Below, one piece after another: positions 37,550-47,659 of a DNA stretch of 60,364 nt. Every line of letters begins with the position of its first letter. Within the stretch, counting starts at the first letter, position 1. Position numbers and translations under genes: made by a program. The notes beneath the pieces were generated by a model that made no database searches, was not told the origin of the DNA, and saw only the letters and a list, made by a program, of their open reading frames with translations. This stretch comes from an uncultured Gammaproteobacteria bacterium (GTDB lineage: Bacteria > Pseudomonadota > Gammaproteobacteria > Pseudomonadales > Porticoccaceae). The stretch lies in contig CAJXQR010000013.1 of assembly GCA_913058345.1 (NCBI GenBank), positions 1 to 60,364 of the forward strand. Reading direction: 5' to 3'.

Positions 37550-39982
37550 TTAAGCCTTGTCACCAGCAGTAGCATCATCTTTTTCACCTCGCCCAAAACT
37601 TCTGCGCAATTCGGCAAATTCTTGCAATCGCGCCTGTACTTTGCCATTTATGCTGGCTGCCGGATAATTACCCACTGCATCGGGCTCACCAGCGGAAATA
37701 CCTGTCAGTAGTTGTATGGCTTCATCAATATGGCTAACGGGGTAAATCGTAAAATGTCCAGCGTCAATAGCTTCTTTAACGTCGTGGCGCAGCAATAAAT
37801 TGTCGATATTATTCCGGGGGATTAACACACCCTGTTCACCGTTGAGACCGCGGGTATTACAAATGTCAAAAAAGCCTTCGATTTTTTCATTCACACCGCC
37901 AATCACCTGAGCCTGGCCACGCTGGTTCATTGAGCCCGTAATGGCAAAACACTGTTTGATGGGCGCATTGCTGAGTGAGGACAAAAGGGCACAGAGCTCG
38001 GCAAGTGAGGCACTGTCACCATCGACACCCCCGTAACTTTGCTCAAAAGCAAGGCTGGCGGTCAACGATAGCGGCACCTTTTGCCCATAGCGGGCCCCCA
38101 GGAAACTGCTTAATATAAATACTCCTTTCGTGTGCGTCGGACCACCCATATCGGCCTCACGGGCAATGTCAATTAATTTACCATCGCCCAAACGCGTAGT
38201 GGCTGTAATCCGCGAGGGCTGGCCAAAACTAAAATTACCTATTTGCAATACAGAGAGTCCATTGACCTGCCCCACCACTTCGCCTTCCGTTGCAATCATT
38301 ATTTGCTCGCGCAAAATACCTTCATGCACTTGATCGCGCACGCGGTCAACGCGGTTGATTTGAGTTTCGATAACTTTGCGCACATCTTCTTCAGAGGCCA
38401 CTTTTCGCCCAGCTTCGCTGGCCCAATAACTGGCTTCGCCGAGCATGTCGGCAATACTGCGCATATGGGTGGAAAGTTTTTTGGAATCATCCACCAGCCT
38501 CATACTTTGCTGAATAACAGCCGCTACAGCACTGCAATCAAAGGGCAGCAAGTCTTTATCCCCAACCATAGTGGCTATCATTCGCGCATAGAGCATGTCG
38601 TTTTCGGGGCTGCGCTCCAAACCCGCTTCAAAGTCTGCAGGGACTTTAAATAGCTCGGCAAAGTCGGGGTCGTAGGCGTACAGCATGTAGTAGAGCATGC
38701 GGTCACCGAGTAAAACGACTTTCACATCGAGGGGGATCGGTTGTGGCTCAAGAGACACCGTACTACCCAAACTGAGCACTTGCTCTAGGGACTCAATGCG
38801 AAGCTCGCGGGAGTAAAGCGCCTGCTTCAGACCCTCCCAGGCGTAGGGCTGCATCAGCAATTTACGCGCTTCGAGTATTAAGTAACCACCATTCGCTTTA
38901 TGCAGAGCACCAGGCTTCACCAAAGTAAAATCGGTCACCAAAGCGCCCATAAAGGCTTTGTTTTCGACCCGACCCAGTAGATTGCTATAACTGGGATGTT
39001 CTTCAAAAACCACTGGCACACCTCGGGCCTGAGCCTGATCGAGCATCAGGTTAACTTCGTAACGATTAAGAGTGTCCTCAGTGTTAAACATCATCACTTG
39101 TTGTTGCTGCCCACTGTCGGGGCGAAAGGCCACCGCGTTGGCAACAATGTCAGCTTGCACGTCACTCAGGTAATCGAGTATTTGCGGCAGGTCGGCATAT
39201 TTTTCGCTCAATGCCTCCATGTAAAGTCCAACAGCTTCCATGGTGACTTCGTTATTCAGCTTTCGGAAGTGCTCCCCTGCTTCTTTGCGCCAGGCTGGAA
39301 TTTGCTTGGTAACAATATTGCGCAGCTCTTCGCGCAAACCCGCAATATCCTTTTCGATACGCTTCTGTTCGTCCTTATCGAGCTTTTCAAAAACCTCTGG
39401 TGTTAATTCTTCGTCATTGAGAATGGGAATAAACGAAAATTCCCCCGGTGCCTGATACACCTTGATGCTCTTTTCATGGGCCAATTCATGAAGACCTCGG
39501 AAGGCGGCCTCTTGGTGTTTTTGCAGCTCGGCCTCAATTTGCTGCGCCCGCGCTTTATATTCGTCGCTATCAAACGCAGTGGGAATAGCATCCTGTAGAT
39601 CTTCAACCAGACGACGCATATCGTTGCGCAGCACACTGCCGCGACCGGGGGGCAATTCGAGTAGAGTTGGTTTGGTGGCATCATCAAAATTATTAACATA
39701 ACACCAGTCGGAAGGTACAGAACCCTTGCCGGCGATTCCCTGTAGATATTTATTGATCGCGGTAAATTTTCCGGTACCTGAAGGGCCTAAAACAAAAAGG
39801 TTATAACCTTCATTCTTCATGCCCACACCAAAACGAATCGCCTCCAGCGCTCTATCCTGACCGATAATTTCACTGAGCGGTTCTAGTTCGCTGGTGGTCT
39901 TAAAGTCGAACTGATCAGGATCGCAGCAGGGAGGAAAATCTTCTGCTTTTAGGGGTGCTACCGTATTATTATTCATAGACAT
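37550..39982 (-). CDS. Lon-like ATP-dependent protease (LonB/YcbZ type)
   Basis: AAA+ serine protease of 810 residues. The ATPase part has Walker A GPSGTGKFTAI near residue 67, an inserted helical region (residues 150-280), and a Walker B-like region including KANGGYLILEARKLL near 360-375. The C-terminal Lon protease domain has the catalytic Ser in VDGDSASLAELCALLSS near 655 and the Lys in GGVNEKIEGFFDIC near 695. There is no N-terminal Lon substrate domain, which distinguishes this group from housekeeping Lon; a separate LON-domain protein is encoded at 53.4 kb. Confidence 0.93.
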   Translation of the reverse strand: MSMNNNTVAPLKAEDFPPCCDPDQFDFKTTSELEPLSEIIGQDRALEAIRFGVGMKNEGYNLFVLGPSGTGKFTAINKYLQGIAGKGSVPSDWCYVNNFDDATKPTLLELPPGRGSVLRNDMRRLVEDLQDAIPTAFDSDEYKARAQQIEAELQKHQEAAFRGLHELAHEKSIKVYQAPGEFSFIPILNDEELTPEVFEKLDKDEQKRIEKDIAGLREELRNIVTKQIPAWRKEAGEHFRKLNNEVTMEAVGLYMEALSEKYADLPQILDYLSDVQADIVANAVAFRPDSGQQQQVMMFNTEDTLNRYEVNLMLDQAQARGVPVVFEEHPSYSNLLGRVENKAFMGALVTDFTLVKPGALHKANGGYLILEARKLLMQPYAWEGLKQALYSRELRIESLEQVLSLGSTVSLEPQPIPLDVKVVLLGDRMLYYMLYAYDPDFAELFKVPADFEAGLERSPENDMLYARMIATMVGDKDLLPFDCSAVAAVIQQSMRLVDDSKKLSTHMRSIADMLGEASYWASEAGRKVASEEDVRKVIETQINRVDRVRDQVHEGILREQIMIATEGEVVGQVNGLSVLQIGNFSFGQPSRITATTRLGDGKLIDIAREADMGGPTHTKGVFILSSFLGARYGQKVPLSLTASLAFEQSYGGVDGDSASLAELCALLSSLSNAPIKQCFAITGSMNQRGQAQVIGGVNEKIEGFFDICNTRGLNGEQGVLIPRNNIDNLLLRHDVKEAIDAGHFTIYPVSHIDEAIQLLTGISAGEPDAVGNYPAASINGKVQARLQEFAELRRSFGRGEKDDATAGDKA

Positions 39983-40091
39983 GGCTTTCCTTGAATGTAC
40001 ATTGCGCTATTGCAAAGACTTAACCATAACAAACATTATTGATACTTTACTCAAACAATCGACTCTTGATTGCGGCCGATCAACGGCTGAA

Positions 40092-40718
40092 TTAGAAAAA
40101 CAGGCGACGCAACCAGCCCCCTTCAAGCCGTTCTTTACAGGTGTTGTACTGCGCACTATAAATTTTGGAACGCTGTTCTACCTTACGAGCAACGCGCTTA
40201 AGCCAGGTTTTATTGTTATACGACCCCCGCGCATAACCACCATGGCCCTCGTGATAATTTAAGTATTGATTATAGCCATCCCATTTGGAAACACCGTTGC
40301 GCCGCTGGCTGATATTCATGTACCAAAAAACGAAATCAATGGCATCTGAAAAATCATCTCTATCGCTAAACATTGACCCTGCATCTTTTTTATAATCCGC
40401 CCAGGTACCCGTTTTCACCTGTGCATAACCGTAGGCCGAGCTGGCTCTACCGTAGGGTATAATCCATAAAAAATAGCGCATCGGCGGCTTTGCATCGTGT
40501 TGAAACTTCGACTCTTGATATATGATCGCCATCGGCACAGTCACCGGGCCACCCCAACGCTTACTGGCAGATCTAGCCGCTTTATACCAACTCCGCTTCT
40601 CGGTAAAGATGTCGCAAATATTATTGGGTTTAGCTGGAGGGGAAGCACAACCTGTCATCAACAAAGAAAAACTTACCCATAAGATAAAGCGCGGTGTTTT
40701 TAAAAATTGTCCTGGCAT
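40092..40718 (-). CDS. Lytic transglycosylase-like lipoprotein (SLT domain)
   Basis: Lipoprotein of 208 residues: signal helix FILWVSFSLL and lipobox LMTGC near residues 20-24. The SLT-type catalytic Glu is in PMAIIYQESKFQHDA near residue 70, followed by SSAYGYAQVKTGTW (the AxGLxQ-like motif) and NYHEGHGGYARG. It probably cleaves peptidoglycan at the outer membrane. A plus-strand frame at 39981-40262 is only its shadow. Confidence 0.87.
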   Translation of the reverse strand: MPGQFLKTPRFILWVSFSLLMTGCASPPAKPNNICDIFTEKRSWYKAARSASKRWGGPVTVPMAIIYQESKFQHDAKPPMRYFLWIIPYGRASSAYGYAQVKTGTWADYKKDAGSMFSDRDDFSDAIDFVFWYMNISQRRNGVSKWDGYNQYLNYHEGHGGYARGSYNNKTWLKRVARKVEQRSKIYSAQYNTCKERLEGGWLRRLFF

Positions 40719-40802
40719 TTTCCTAAACTCAAGGCCTGAGCAAAATTTAAATAAAGGCTTTATATGAGTGATGTGTGTTTAAAAAAGGCCCAAAATACAA
40801 AT

Positions 40803-41099
40803 TTATTTCTCCTTCTGCCTGGCATTCATTTTTTCCAGCTGTTCAGGCGTTGCGGCAGTTTGGTACTTTTCTTTCCATTCACTATAGGGCATGCCATAGA
40901 CAGTAGCCCGAGCCTCTTCATAGTCAACACTTTCGCCACGCTCTTCGGCTTCAGCCATATACCATTTTGACAAGCAGTTGCGACAGAAACTCGCGAGGTT
41001 CATTAATTCGATATTTTGCACCTCTTTATGCTCATCCAAGTGTTTTAGCAAACGGCGAAAGACGGCAGCTTCTATTTCTGTTTCCTGTGACTTGTTCAT
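40803..41099 (-). CDS. DUF1244 family protein
   Basis: A 98-residue cytoplasmic protein of unknown function. The segments AVFRRLLKHLDEHKEVQNIE, LMNLASFCRNCLSKWY and YGMPYSEWKEKYQ match DUF1244 as I remember it; the CRNC pair could bind metal. The ATG at 41099 shares a base with the lipA stop (TGATG), so it is translated with lipA as the last gene of the long array. Confidence 0.88.
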   Translation of the reverse strand: MNKSQETEIEAAVFRRLLKHLDEHKEVQNIELMNLASFCRNCLSKWYMAEAEERGESVDYEEARATVYGMPYSEWKEKYQTAATPEQLEKMNARQKEK

Positions 41100-42133
41100 C
41101 AATTAATGTCCTCTCCGTGTGCCTGTTTATCCGCATGATACGAGGAGCGTACCAGGGGCCCTGAGGCAACATGAATGAAACCGATGGCCTCAGCGTATTC
41201 TTTATATTCCTGAAATTCATCGGGATGCACAAAGCGCTCCACCGGTAAATGATTTTTTGAGGGTTGTAAATATTGTCCTACCGTCAACATATCCACATCG
41301 TGGGCGCGTAAATCGTCGAGGGTAGCAAACAACTCTTCTTTTGTTTCACCGAGCCCCACCATGAGACCCGATTTTGTTGGCACTCGCACATTCCTCGATT
41401 TATATTGCTGCAGTAGTTTTAACGACCAGGCGTAATTGGCCCCAGGGCGGGCCTGTCGATAAAGACGAGAGACGGTTTCAATGTTGTGATTAAACACATC
41501 CGGTGGGGTGGCGCTGAGAAGATCAAGAGCCGGCTCCATACGACCGCGGAAATCAGGCACCAGAATTTCTACCTCCAGGGTCGGATTAAGAAGGCGAGCC
41601 TCTCGTATACAGTCAGCAAAATGCCCAGCACCGCCATCGCGCAAATCGTCCCTGTCAACCGAGGTGATCACCACGTATTTTAGCTGCATTTCGGCAATGG
41701 CCTGAGCGAGATGCGCCGGCTCTTCCAGATCGAGCGGGTTGGGTTTGCCGTGGCCAACATCGCAAAAAGGGCAGCGGCGAGTACAGATCTCCCCCATAAT
41801 CATAAAGGTTGCCGTGCCGCCACTAAAGCATTCACTGAGATTGGGACAGGCCGCTTCTTCGCAAACGGTGGACAGTTTATTTTTACGCAGGATTTTCTTA
41901 ATGCGCGCCACCTCGGGGGAGCTCGACAAGCGAATTTTCAACCAGGGTGGTTTACGTAGATAGGTTTCAGTGGGAATCACCTTAACGGGGATGCGTTCAA
42001 CCTTATCGGCGCTACGCAACTTCTCCCCCTGGCGAAGCCGACGCGTTCGTTTTACCGGGTCCTTACCTGTCGTACTGGTAGCAGTACCGATACGAATACT
42101 GGACTTGTCATGATTACTCGGATTACCGTCCAT
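41099..42133 (-). CDS. lipA: Lipoyl synthase
   Basis: Radical-SAM enzyme that inserts two sulfur atoms into protein-bound octanoyl groups to make lipoate. Both iron-sulfur motifs are clear: the auxiliary cluster cysteines in [12 protein letters not shown] near residue 90 and the radical-SAM motif [10 protein letters not shown] near 118. The C-terminal RSSYHADKQ matches family usage, with the Ser near the end that ligates the auxiliary cluster. 344 residues. It follows lipB by 17 bases. Confidence 0.97.
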   Translation of the reverse strand: MDGNPSNHDKSSIRIGTATSTTGKDPVKRTRRLRQGEKLRSADKVERIPVKVIPTETYLRKPPWLKIRLSSSPEVARIKKILRKNKLSTVCEEAACPNLSECFSGGTATFMIMGEICTRRCPFCDVGHGKPNPLDLEEPAHLAQAIAEMQLKYVVITSVDRDDLRDGGAGHFADCIREARLLNPTLEVEILVPDFRGRMEPALDLLSATPPDVFNHNIETVSRLYRQARPGANYAWSLKLLQQYKSRNVRVPTKSGLMVGLGETKEELFATLDDLRAHDVDMLTVGQYLQPSKNHLPVERFVHPDEFQEYKEYAEAIGFIHVASGPLVRSSYHADKQAHGEDIN

Positions 42134-42150
42134 TTATTTTGTCCAAACTG

Positions 42151-42846
42151 TTAATACGCCCAATTCCTATAGTGCCACATCTGTTTTTTAAGACGAGGCT
42201 GCTCTGCTCCCCCAGGCCCGAAGCGTCGTACCAGCTCATTAATCAATTGTCTTTCTAAAACCTGCCAGGTCGGCATATCGCTGTCCGATAATAAATCTTT
42301 CAACCGTGTCATTTGCAAGCCCCGATACCCGCAGGGGTTAATACGCTGAAAAGGCTCCAGTGCAACATCAACATTGAAGGCCAAGCCGTGATAGCTGCGC
42401 CCACGGCGTATACGCAAGCCCAACGAGGCAATTTTGGCATCACCGACGTAGACGCCCGGTGCTTTGTCTCGGATTTCGGCGGCAATACCATAGCTCGCCA
42501 ACAGCGTTATTAAGCTCAGTTCTATTGCAGAGACCAGCTCACGGACATTGAGACCCGCTCGCTTTAAATCTACCAGAGTGTAAACCACCATCTGACCAGG
42601 ACCGTGATAGGTCACCTGACCGCCTCGGTCAACTTTAAGCACGGGAATATCGCCCGGCATGAGTAAATGCTCGGCCTTGCCCGCCTGTCCCTGTGTAAAT
42701 ACTGGTGGATGTTGTACAACCCAGAGCTGGTCGGGAGACTGTTCAGTGCGTGATTCGGTGTAGTCTTTCATTGCCGCAAAGACCTGCTCATAAGGTTGTA
42801 GACCGAGCTGGCAAACAGCAATGGGCATTTCAGATACCGCTGACAT
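42151..42846 (-). CDS. lipB: Octanoyltransferase LipB
   Basis: Transfers octanoate from acyl carrier protein to lipoate-dependent enzymes, the step before LipA. Motifs include [46 protein letters not shown], the catalytic Lys in [24 protein letters not shown], and the catalytic Cys in [15 protein letters not shown] favour the ATG at 42846, though 42855 is possible. About 231 residues. Confidence 0.96.
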   Translation of the reverse strand: MSAVSEMPIAVCQLGLQPYEQVFAAMKDYTESRTEQSPDQLWVVQHPPVFTQGQAGKAEHLLMPGDIPVLKVDRGGQVTYHGPGQMVVYTLVDLKRAGLNVRELVSAIELSLITLLASYGIAAEIRDKAPGVYVGDAKIASLGLRIRRGRSYHGLAFNVDVALEPFQRINPCGYRGLQMTRLKDLLSDSDMPTWQVLERQLINELVRRFGPGGAEQPRLKKQMWHYRNWAY

Positions 42847-42867
42847 TAATCCCATCCGCCAATAGGG

Positions 42868-43137
42868 TTACAGCACCATCCGCACTCGGGAGCTGGTTTT
42901 TAAATCAACAAAAATAGCCTCTAACTGATCCTTGCCGGTAGCAGTAATAACGACCGTCACCGATTGGTAGGTGGCTTTACGGCTATCGCGAATACTGACT
43001 TTGGTTTGATCGAAGCCCGGCGCGTGTTTCTCCATCACAGTGAACACATGTTGGCGAAATTCTTCACAGGTTTCGCCCATAACCTTGATCGGATAGTCAC
43101 AGGGAAATTCAATACGCGGCGCTTCGGGTTCAGTCAT
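42868..43137 (-). CDS. ybeD: DUF493 (YbeD) family protein
   Basis: Small regulatory-looking protein, 89 residues from the ATG at 43137, which follows TGAGG. It contains FPCDYPIKVMGETCEEFRQH, SIRDSRKATYQSVTVVITAT and the closing LKTSSRVRMVL, as in E. coli YbeD, which sits in the same place between dacA and lipB. The fold is ACT-like; the function is unknown. Confidence 0.92.
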   Translation of the reverse strand: MTEPEAPRIEFPCDYPIKVMGETCEEFRQHVFTVMEKHAPGFDQTKVSIRDSRKATYQSVTVVITATGKDQLEAIFVDLKTSSRVRMVL

Positions 43138-43218
43138 AGCGACCTCATATGTTGGATTCATGATTTTGGTTTCATCGCACGGCCGCCTCATAAGGTCTGA
43201 CCTCATAAAAAGATGATC

Positions 43219-44379
43219 TCATAAGAGATTGAGTACAAACTGCACCAATCTGTCCCACAAGCGGGAGAAAAACCCCGCTTCGGCGATAGGCTGATCGGCA
43301 ACCAGTTTCTTGTCGGCGAGCACTTCATCTTTGTAGGTCACCACCAAACGGCCCAACTCCTGCTGTGAAGTCAGTGGCGCTTCGAGAGTGGCATCGACAT
43401 GAATATTACTAGCCAGCTGTTTTATAGCTCCGCGGGGAAATGTTAAAAAGACATCTTCAGCCAGTACCAAATCAACACTATCTTGTTTGCCAAACCAGAC
43501 ACGATTATCCGCCTGAAGGACATCACCTGCGCTAAAAACTTTCGCTGTTTCATAATAACGAAATCCGTAGGACAGTAGTTTTTGTGACTCCTGAGCTCGC
43601 GCCTCTTCGCTGCGCGCACCCATTACCACCGAGATCAAGCGCATACCATTGCGCTCGGCAGAGGCCACGAGACAATAACCCGCTTCTTCAGTATGGCCTG
43701 TTTTCATGCCATCGACGGACTTGTCCCGCCACAGTAAACGATTGCGGTTTGGTTGTTTGATACCGTTATACTCATAATATTTTTCTGAGTACAAGGCGTA
43801 GTGGTTGGGGTGTTCGTTAATCAGGGCCTGGGCCAGCAGAGATAAATCGCGGGCGGTGGTGACATGCCCTTCAGCAGGCCACCCCGTGGCATTCACAAAG
43901 TAGCTATTGCTCATTCCCAATAATACGGCCTGCTGATTCATGACATCGGCAAAAGCACTTTCACTGCCCGCTAAATATTCAGCGACAGCTACGGTGGCAT
44001 CATTGCCCGACTGAATAATAATGCCTTTCAGCAATTCACCGAGAGGGACTTCCGTGCCCTCGCGCACAAACATTTTAGAGCCACCCATCTTCCAGGCCGT
44101 AACGCTAATGGGCACCTTACTAGCGTTGGTATATTTACCGCTGGCCATTTCGCCCGCCACTACATATGAGCTCATCATTTTGGTCAGACTAGCAGGAGGC
44201 AAGGGTAAGTCAGCATTTTCTTCGACGAGCACCCGCCCGGTATTAGCATCAATTAAGATCCACGATTTTGCGGCCAATTGTGGCGACGCCGGAATCAAGG
44301 TTTGAGCCTGCGCGCTCGCAACACTGATCGCAACAATAATAAATAGCGAAATAAGCTGCGCAGAAAGGAGCTTCAACAT
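43219..44379 (-). CDS. dacA: D-alanyl-D-alanine carboxypeptidase (PBP5/6)
   Basis: Periplasmic, membrane-tethered enzyme that trims the terminal D-Ala from peptidoglycan stem peptides. After a signal peptide ending SAQA the three penicillin-binding motifs appear: SLTKMM (SxxK), SGND (SxN) and KTGHTEEAGY (KTG). The C-terminal beta-domain is followed by an amphipathic anchor, AGFFSRLWDRLVQFVLNLL. I start it at the ATG at 44379; an ATG at 44385 and an upstream frame to 44424 are alternatives. Confidence 0.95.
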   Translation of the reverse strand: MLKLLSAQLISLFIIVAISVASAQAQTLIPASPQLAAKSWILIDANTGRVLVEENADLPLPPASLTKMMSSYVVAGEMASGKYTNASKVPISVTAWKMGGSKMFVREGTEVPLGELLKGIIIQSGNDATVAVAEYLAGSESAFADVMNQQAVLLGMSNSYFVNATGWPAEGHVTTARDLSLLAQALINEHPNHYALYSEKYYEYNGIKQPNRNRLLWRDKSVDGMKTGHTEEAGYCLVASAERNGMRLISVVMGARSEEARAQESQKLLSYGFRYYETAKVFSAGDVLQADNRVWFGKQDSVDLVLAEDVFLTFPRGAIKQLASNIHVDATLEAPLTSQQELGRLVVTYKDEVLADKKLVADQPIAEAGFFSRLWDRLVQFVLNLL

Positions 44380-44524
44380 AATCATCAACCTTGTTTTAAT
44401 AAGATGCTGGTATCGTATAACCACGTTTAAACCAGAATGTGTTGGATGGCGGCGGGTTCAATGGAGGACATAATAACATGGCCAACCATGGCGCCCCCTC
44501 GCAGAACAATCAAACCAGCAGCGG

Positions 44525-45454
44525 CTAAATATCTCGGACAGCATTAACCACAAAAGGTTTATGTCGCCCCTGTTCTATAAGGCGCTCCCGTAGCGCAACC
44601 ATTTGCAACGGATCGACGATAGGGCCAATCCACACTTTAAATACCGGCGCTTCTATTAGCTCAAAACGCCGTACTGAAACGGGGTAGTCTGTCATTGCGG
44701 ACAGTTGCTCTTGCAGCTGCCTTGCCGAGCTCATCGAGCTATAGACGCCCACCTGCAAGAAGGGCTCGCCGACTGGTTTTTCAGCGGTCACAGCTAGCCC
44801 AGTTGCAAGCACCGAAGGAGCGGCGGACGAAACGGCTTGCTGTGGCAGTTCTTGTTTCGGTTTATTGACCTGCTGATGCAACGTCGGCACTGACACGCTG
44901 TTTCGCTGAAAATTAACCGGGTCGATAGCATCCACCCTAACTCGTGCCGTTCCATGTTGGTGATAGCCGAGCTTTTTAGCACCCGCATAAGACAAATCAA
45001 TAATGCGACCACCGTGGAAGGGACCTCGGTCGTTAACACGCACAATAATCTGGCGGCCATTGGCTAAATTGGTGACGCGCACATAGGCCGGAATGGGTAG
45101 AGTTTTATGGGCCGCCGTCATACCGTACATATCGTAGGTTTCGCCGTTGGATGTTTTACGCCCATGGAATTTATTACCATACCAGGAGGCCATGCCTTCT
45201 TCGCTGTAACCCTTTGCTGAGGGCATTAATTGATAGGTAACACCATTGACGGTATAAGGGTTTTTATTGCCCGCAATAGTAATCGGGTCAACTCGAGGAA
45301 CCGCATCGGCAAGCTGGCTAACATCGACTTCGTGAGCAGGACCGCTATCTTTTTGTCGCGAAAATGCATCTCCACTTTGGCAACCACTCAAGCTTGAAAG
45401 CAATAACAACCCTGCTATCAACACTGTCAACGTCACTGGTGTTGAGAGCTTCAC
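44525..45454 (-). CDS. rlpA: Septal ring lytic transglycosylase RlpA
   Basis: Outer-membrane lipoprotein that cleaves peptidoglycan strands lacking stem peptides during division. The GTG at 45454, with AGGTAGAGG upstream, starts a lipoprotein signal with lipobox LSGC. The double-psi beta-barrel domain has EGMASWYGNKFHGRKTSNGE, MTAAHKTLP, VRVNDRGPF and IDLSYAGAKKLG, and a SPOR domain occupies about the last 80 residues (LQVGVYSSMSSARQLQEQL onward). About 309 residues. The frame opens upstream at 45529, overlapping mltB, which I reject. Confidence 0.94.
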   Translation of the reverse strand: MKLSTPVTLTVLIAGLLLLSSLSGCQSGDAFSRQKDSGPAHEVDVSQLADAVPRVDPITIAGNKNPYTVNGVTYQLMPSAKGYSEEGMASWYGNKFHGRKTSNGETYDMYGMTAAHKTLPIPAYVRVTNLANGRQIIVRVNDRGPFHGGRIIDLSYAGAKKLGYHQHGTARVRVDAIDPVNFQRNSVSVPTLHQQVNKPKQELPQQAVSSAAPSVLATGLAVTAEKPVGEPFLQVGVYSSMSSARQLQEQLSAMTDYPVSVRRFELIEAPVFKVWIGPIVDPLQMVALRERLIEQGRHKPFVVNAVRDI

Positions 45455-45500
45455 GCTGCCTCTACCTGCTAAATTGCCTGCACTAGCTGAGCAATAAAAG

Positions 45501-46511
45501 TTAGCCACCTTTACGCATCCCTTCGGCAATTTGTTCAGCCAATTGGTTTACAGCCATCGCATAACGAAAGCTATGATTGTAGCGTGTAATCGTGTAAAAA
45601 TTTTGCAGCCCCAGCCAGAATTCAACACCCGCCTGACCCTGTAAGCGCAGGGGAATCGCTTTCACGTCAAGGCTCATTTCAGGTACGGGCGTAAAACCCT
45701 GTTCAGCCAACTGCTGGAGACTGAGTGCAGGCTTTACGAGCTTGTTGATCGCCTCGCTACTGTAATCAGCGGTGATCCTTGCTCGGACTACGACCTCTTC
45801 ACCACTCAACCAGCCATGGCGAATGAAGTAATTTGCCACACTACCAATAGCATCTGCTGGGTCGCCCCAAATGTCAGCTACCCCATCGCTGTTGTAATCG
45901 ACAGCATAAGCACGATAGCTGGAGGGCATAAATTGACCGTAGCCCATAGCCCCTGCATAGGAACCCTTTAATTTAGCGGGATCAAGCTTCTGTTCTTTAG
46001 TCAACAATAGGAAATGCTCTAACTCTTTGGTGAAAAAAGAACTACGCGCTGGGTAGTCAAAAGCCAGCGTTGAAAGAGCGTCGATAACTCGATAGTTGCC
46101 AGTCACCCTACCGTAAAAAGTTTCAACACCAATTATCGCCACTACATATTCAATAGGCACCCCGTAGTCAGCCTGCATTTTTTCCAGCCATCCGCGCTGC
46201 TCACGCCAGAACTGCAAACCCTGTCGAATACGTTTTTCGGTAATAAAAATCTTACGGTAATCTTTCCACAATTTAACCTTTTCGGCAGGCCTGTTCATGG
46301 CATCAATAATTGATTGCTTGTACTGTGCCCCCGTAAATAGTGCGACTAGCTCGGCCCGATCAGCGCCGTGTTCCGCAACCATCTTATCGATAAAAGCCTG
46401 CGCTTTGGCATGACTTTCATAGCTTCTTTCTGTGTGCTCGCTGGCCTGGGAGAGTCCGGCAAGGAAAAGGCTGAAGATACACATTAACCCGATTTTTACT
46501 ATTAGTTTCAC
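45501..46511 (-). CDS. mltB: Membrane-bound lytic murein transglycosylase B
   Basis: Peptidoglycan lytic transglycosylase of the MltB family, 336 residues with a cleavable-looking signal ending SQA and no obvious lipobox Cys. The catalytic Glu is in VAIIGVETFYGRVTGNY near residue 130; SYAGAMGYGQFMPSSYRAYA, VDYNSDGVADIW and ADAIGSVANYF are typical. The GTG start overlaps the rodA stop (GTGA), so the two are coupled. Confidence 0.93.
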   Translation of the reverse strand: MKLIVKIGLMCIFSLFLAGLSQASEHTERSYESHAKAQAFIDKMVAEHGADRAELVALFTGAQYKQSIIDAMNRPAEKVKLWKDYRKIFITEKRIRQGLQFWREQRGWLEKMQADYGVPIEYVVAIIGVETFYGRVTGNYRVIDALSTLAFDYPARSSFFTKELEHFLLLTKEQKLDPAKLKGSYAGAMGYGQFMPSSYRAYAVDYNSDGVADIWGDPADAIGSVANYFIRHGWLSGEEVVVRARITADYSSEAINKLVKPALSLQQLAEQGFTPVPEMSLDVKAIPLRLQGQAGVEFWLGLQNFYTITRYNHSFRYAMAVNQLAEQIAEGMRKGG

Positions 46512-47659
46512 AGCTGTTCACCCATCCGTTTTTTCTCTTTGCTCACTGCCATCAGCATACCAAACCCTAGTAACAAGGTCACAATCGATGTGCCGCCGTA
46601 ACTGATCATTGGCAGGGGCACCCCCACCACCGGTAAAATACCGGAAACCATGCCCATATTGACAAAAATATAGACAAAAAAGGTCAGTGTAATACTACCC
46701 GCCAGTAGGCGACTAAACATACTTTGAGCATAAATACTGATCATCATGCCGCGCAAGATAATCAGGACATAGACCAGTAATAGGCATACGACGCCGGTAA
46801 ATCCGAATTCCTCTGATAGCACGGCAATTATAAAATCGGTATGACTCTCGGGTAAAAAATCCAGCTGTGACTGAGTGCCCTGCATCCAGCCTTTACCAGA
46901 GATGCCACCCGCACCGATGGCAGTCGTTGATTGAATAATATTCCAGCCCGCCCCCAACTTGTCCGACTGGGGGTCGAGCAAAGTCAAAATGCGCGTTTTC
47001 TGATAATCACGTAATAAGTAAAACCAAAAGACAGGCGCCACACTCAGTGCAAAAAATAGCGCACCGAGTAAATATGTCTTGCCCAGACCGGCAAGGAAAA
47101 GGACAAAGAAACCGGCGGCAAAAATCAGTAGCGCCGTTCCTAAATCGGGCTGTATTCCCACCAGTGTGGCCGGTATACCAATCAGCAACAAAGCCACCAA
47201 AACGTGCTTAAAGCGCGGCGGTAACACCCGTTGGCCAAGGTAGCTCGAAAGCATCAGAGGTACACCCACCTTCAGCACTTCTGAAGGCTGAAAGCGAAAG
47301 AAACCAAGATCGAGCCAACGCTGGGCACCCTTGGCCCCCGTCCCAGCAAAAATCACAGCAACCAGCAATCCCACTCCGCCAATGTAGAGAATAAAGGCCC
47401 AGCGCTGCATAAATCTTGGCTCAAGCTGTGCCACCACCAGCATGGCAATCATGCCAATACCCATGAAGACACCTTGCCGTTTAACGTAATTAAGGTCCTG
47501 GCCACTGGCGCTGTAAAGCACAGAAATACCTATCGCCATTAATAGCAATAACAGCAACAATAGTGGAAAATCGATTCGCAGAGCCTGCCAGCTCTTACGC
47601 TCACCATACACTGTGGAGCCGTGTTCTTTTAGACTGCGCTTAAAGTCACCCTGACTCAT
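46508..47659 (-). CDS. mrdB: Rod-shape SEDS peptidoglycan polymerase RodA
   Basis: SEDS-family glycosyltransferase that polymerises lipid II in the elongation complex together with PBP2. 383 residues with about ten hydrophobic segments; the signatures PSEVLKVGVPLMLSSYL, GIQPDLGTALLIFAAGFFVL, PESHTDFIIAVLSEEFGF and VGVPLPMISYGGTSIVTLL are those of RodA/FtsW. It overlaps the end of mrdA by 14 bases. Confidence 0.96.
   Translation of the reverse strand: MSQGDFKRSLKEHGSTVYGERKSWQALRIDFPLLLLLLLLMAIGISVLYSASGQDLNYVKRQGVFMGIGMIAMLVVAQLEPRFMQRWAFILYIGGVGLLVAVIFAGTGAKGAQRWLDLGFFRFQPSEVLKVGVPLMLSSYLGQRVLPPRFKHVLVALLLIGIPATLVGIQPDLGTALLIFAAGFFVLFLAGLGKTYLLGALFFALSVAPVFWFYLLRDYQKTRILTLLDPQSDKLGAGWNIIQSTTAIGAGGISGKGWMQGTQSQLDFLPESHTDFIIAVLSEEFGFTGVVCLLLVYVLIILRGMMISIYAQSMFSRLLAGSITLTFFVYIFVNMGMVSGILPVVGVPLPMISYGGTSIVTLLLGFGMLMAVSKEKKRMGEQL

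Noticed and set aside
39981-40262. Plus-strand open frame of 93 codons
   Set aside because: It lies mostly antisense to the SLT lipoprotein gene, has no recognisable domain and a poor ribosome-binding context.
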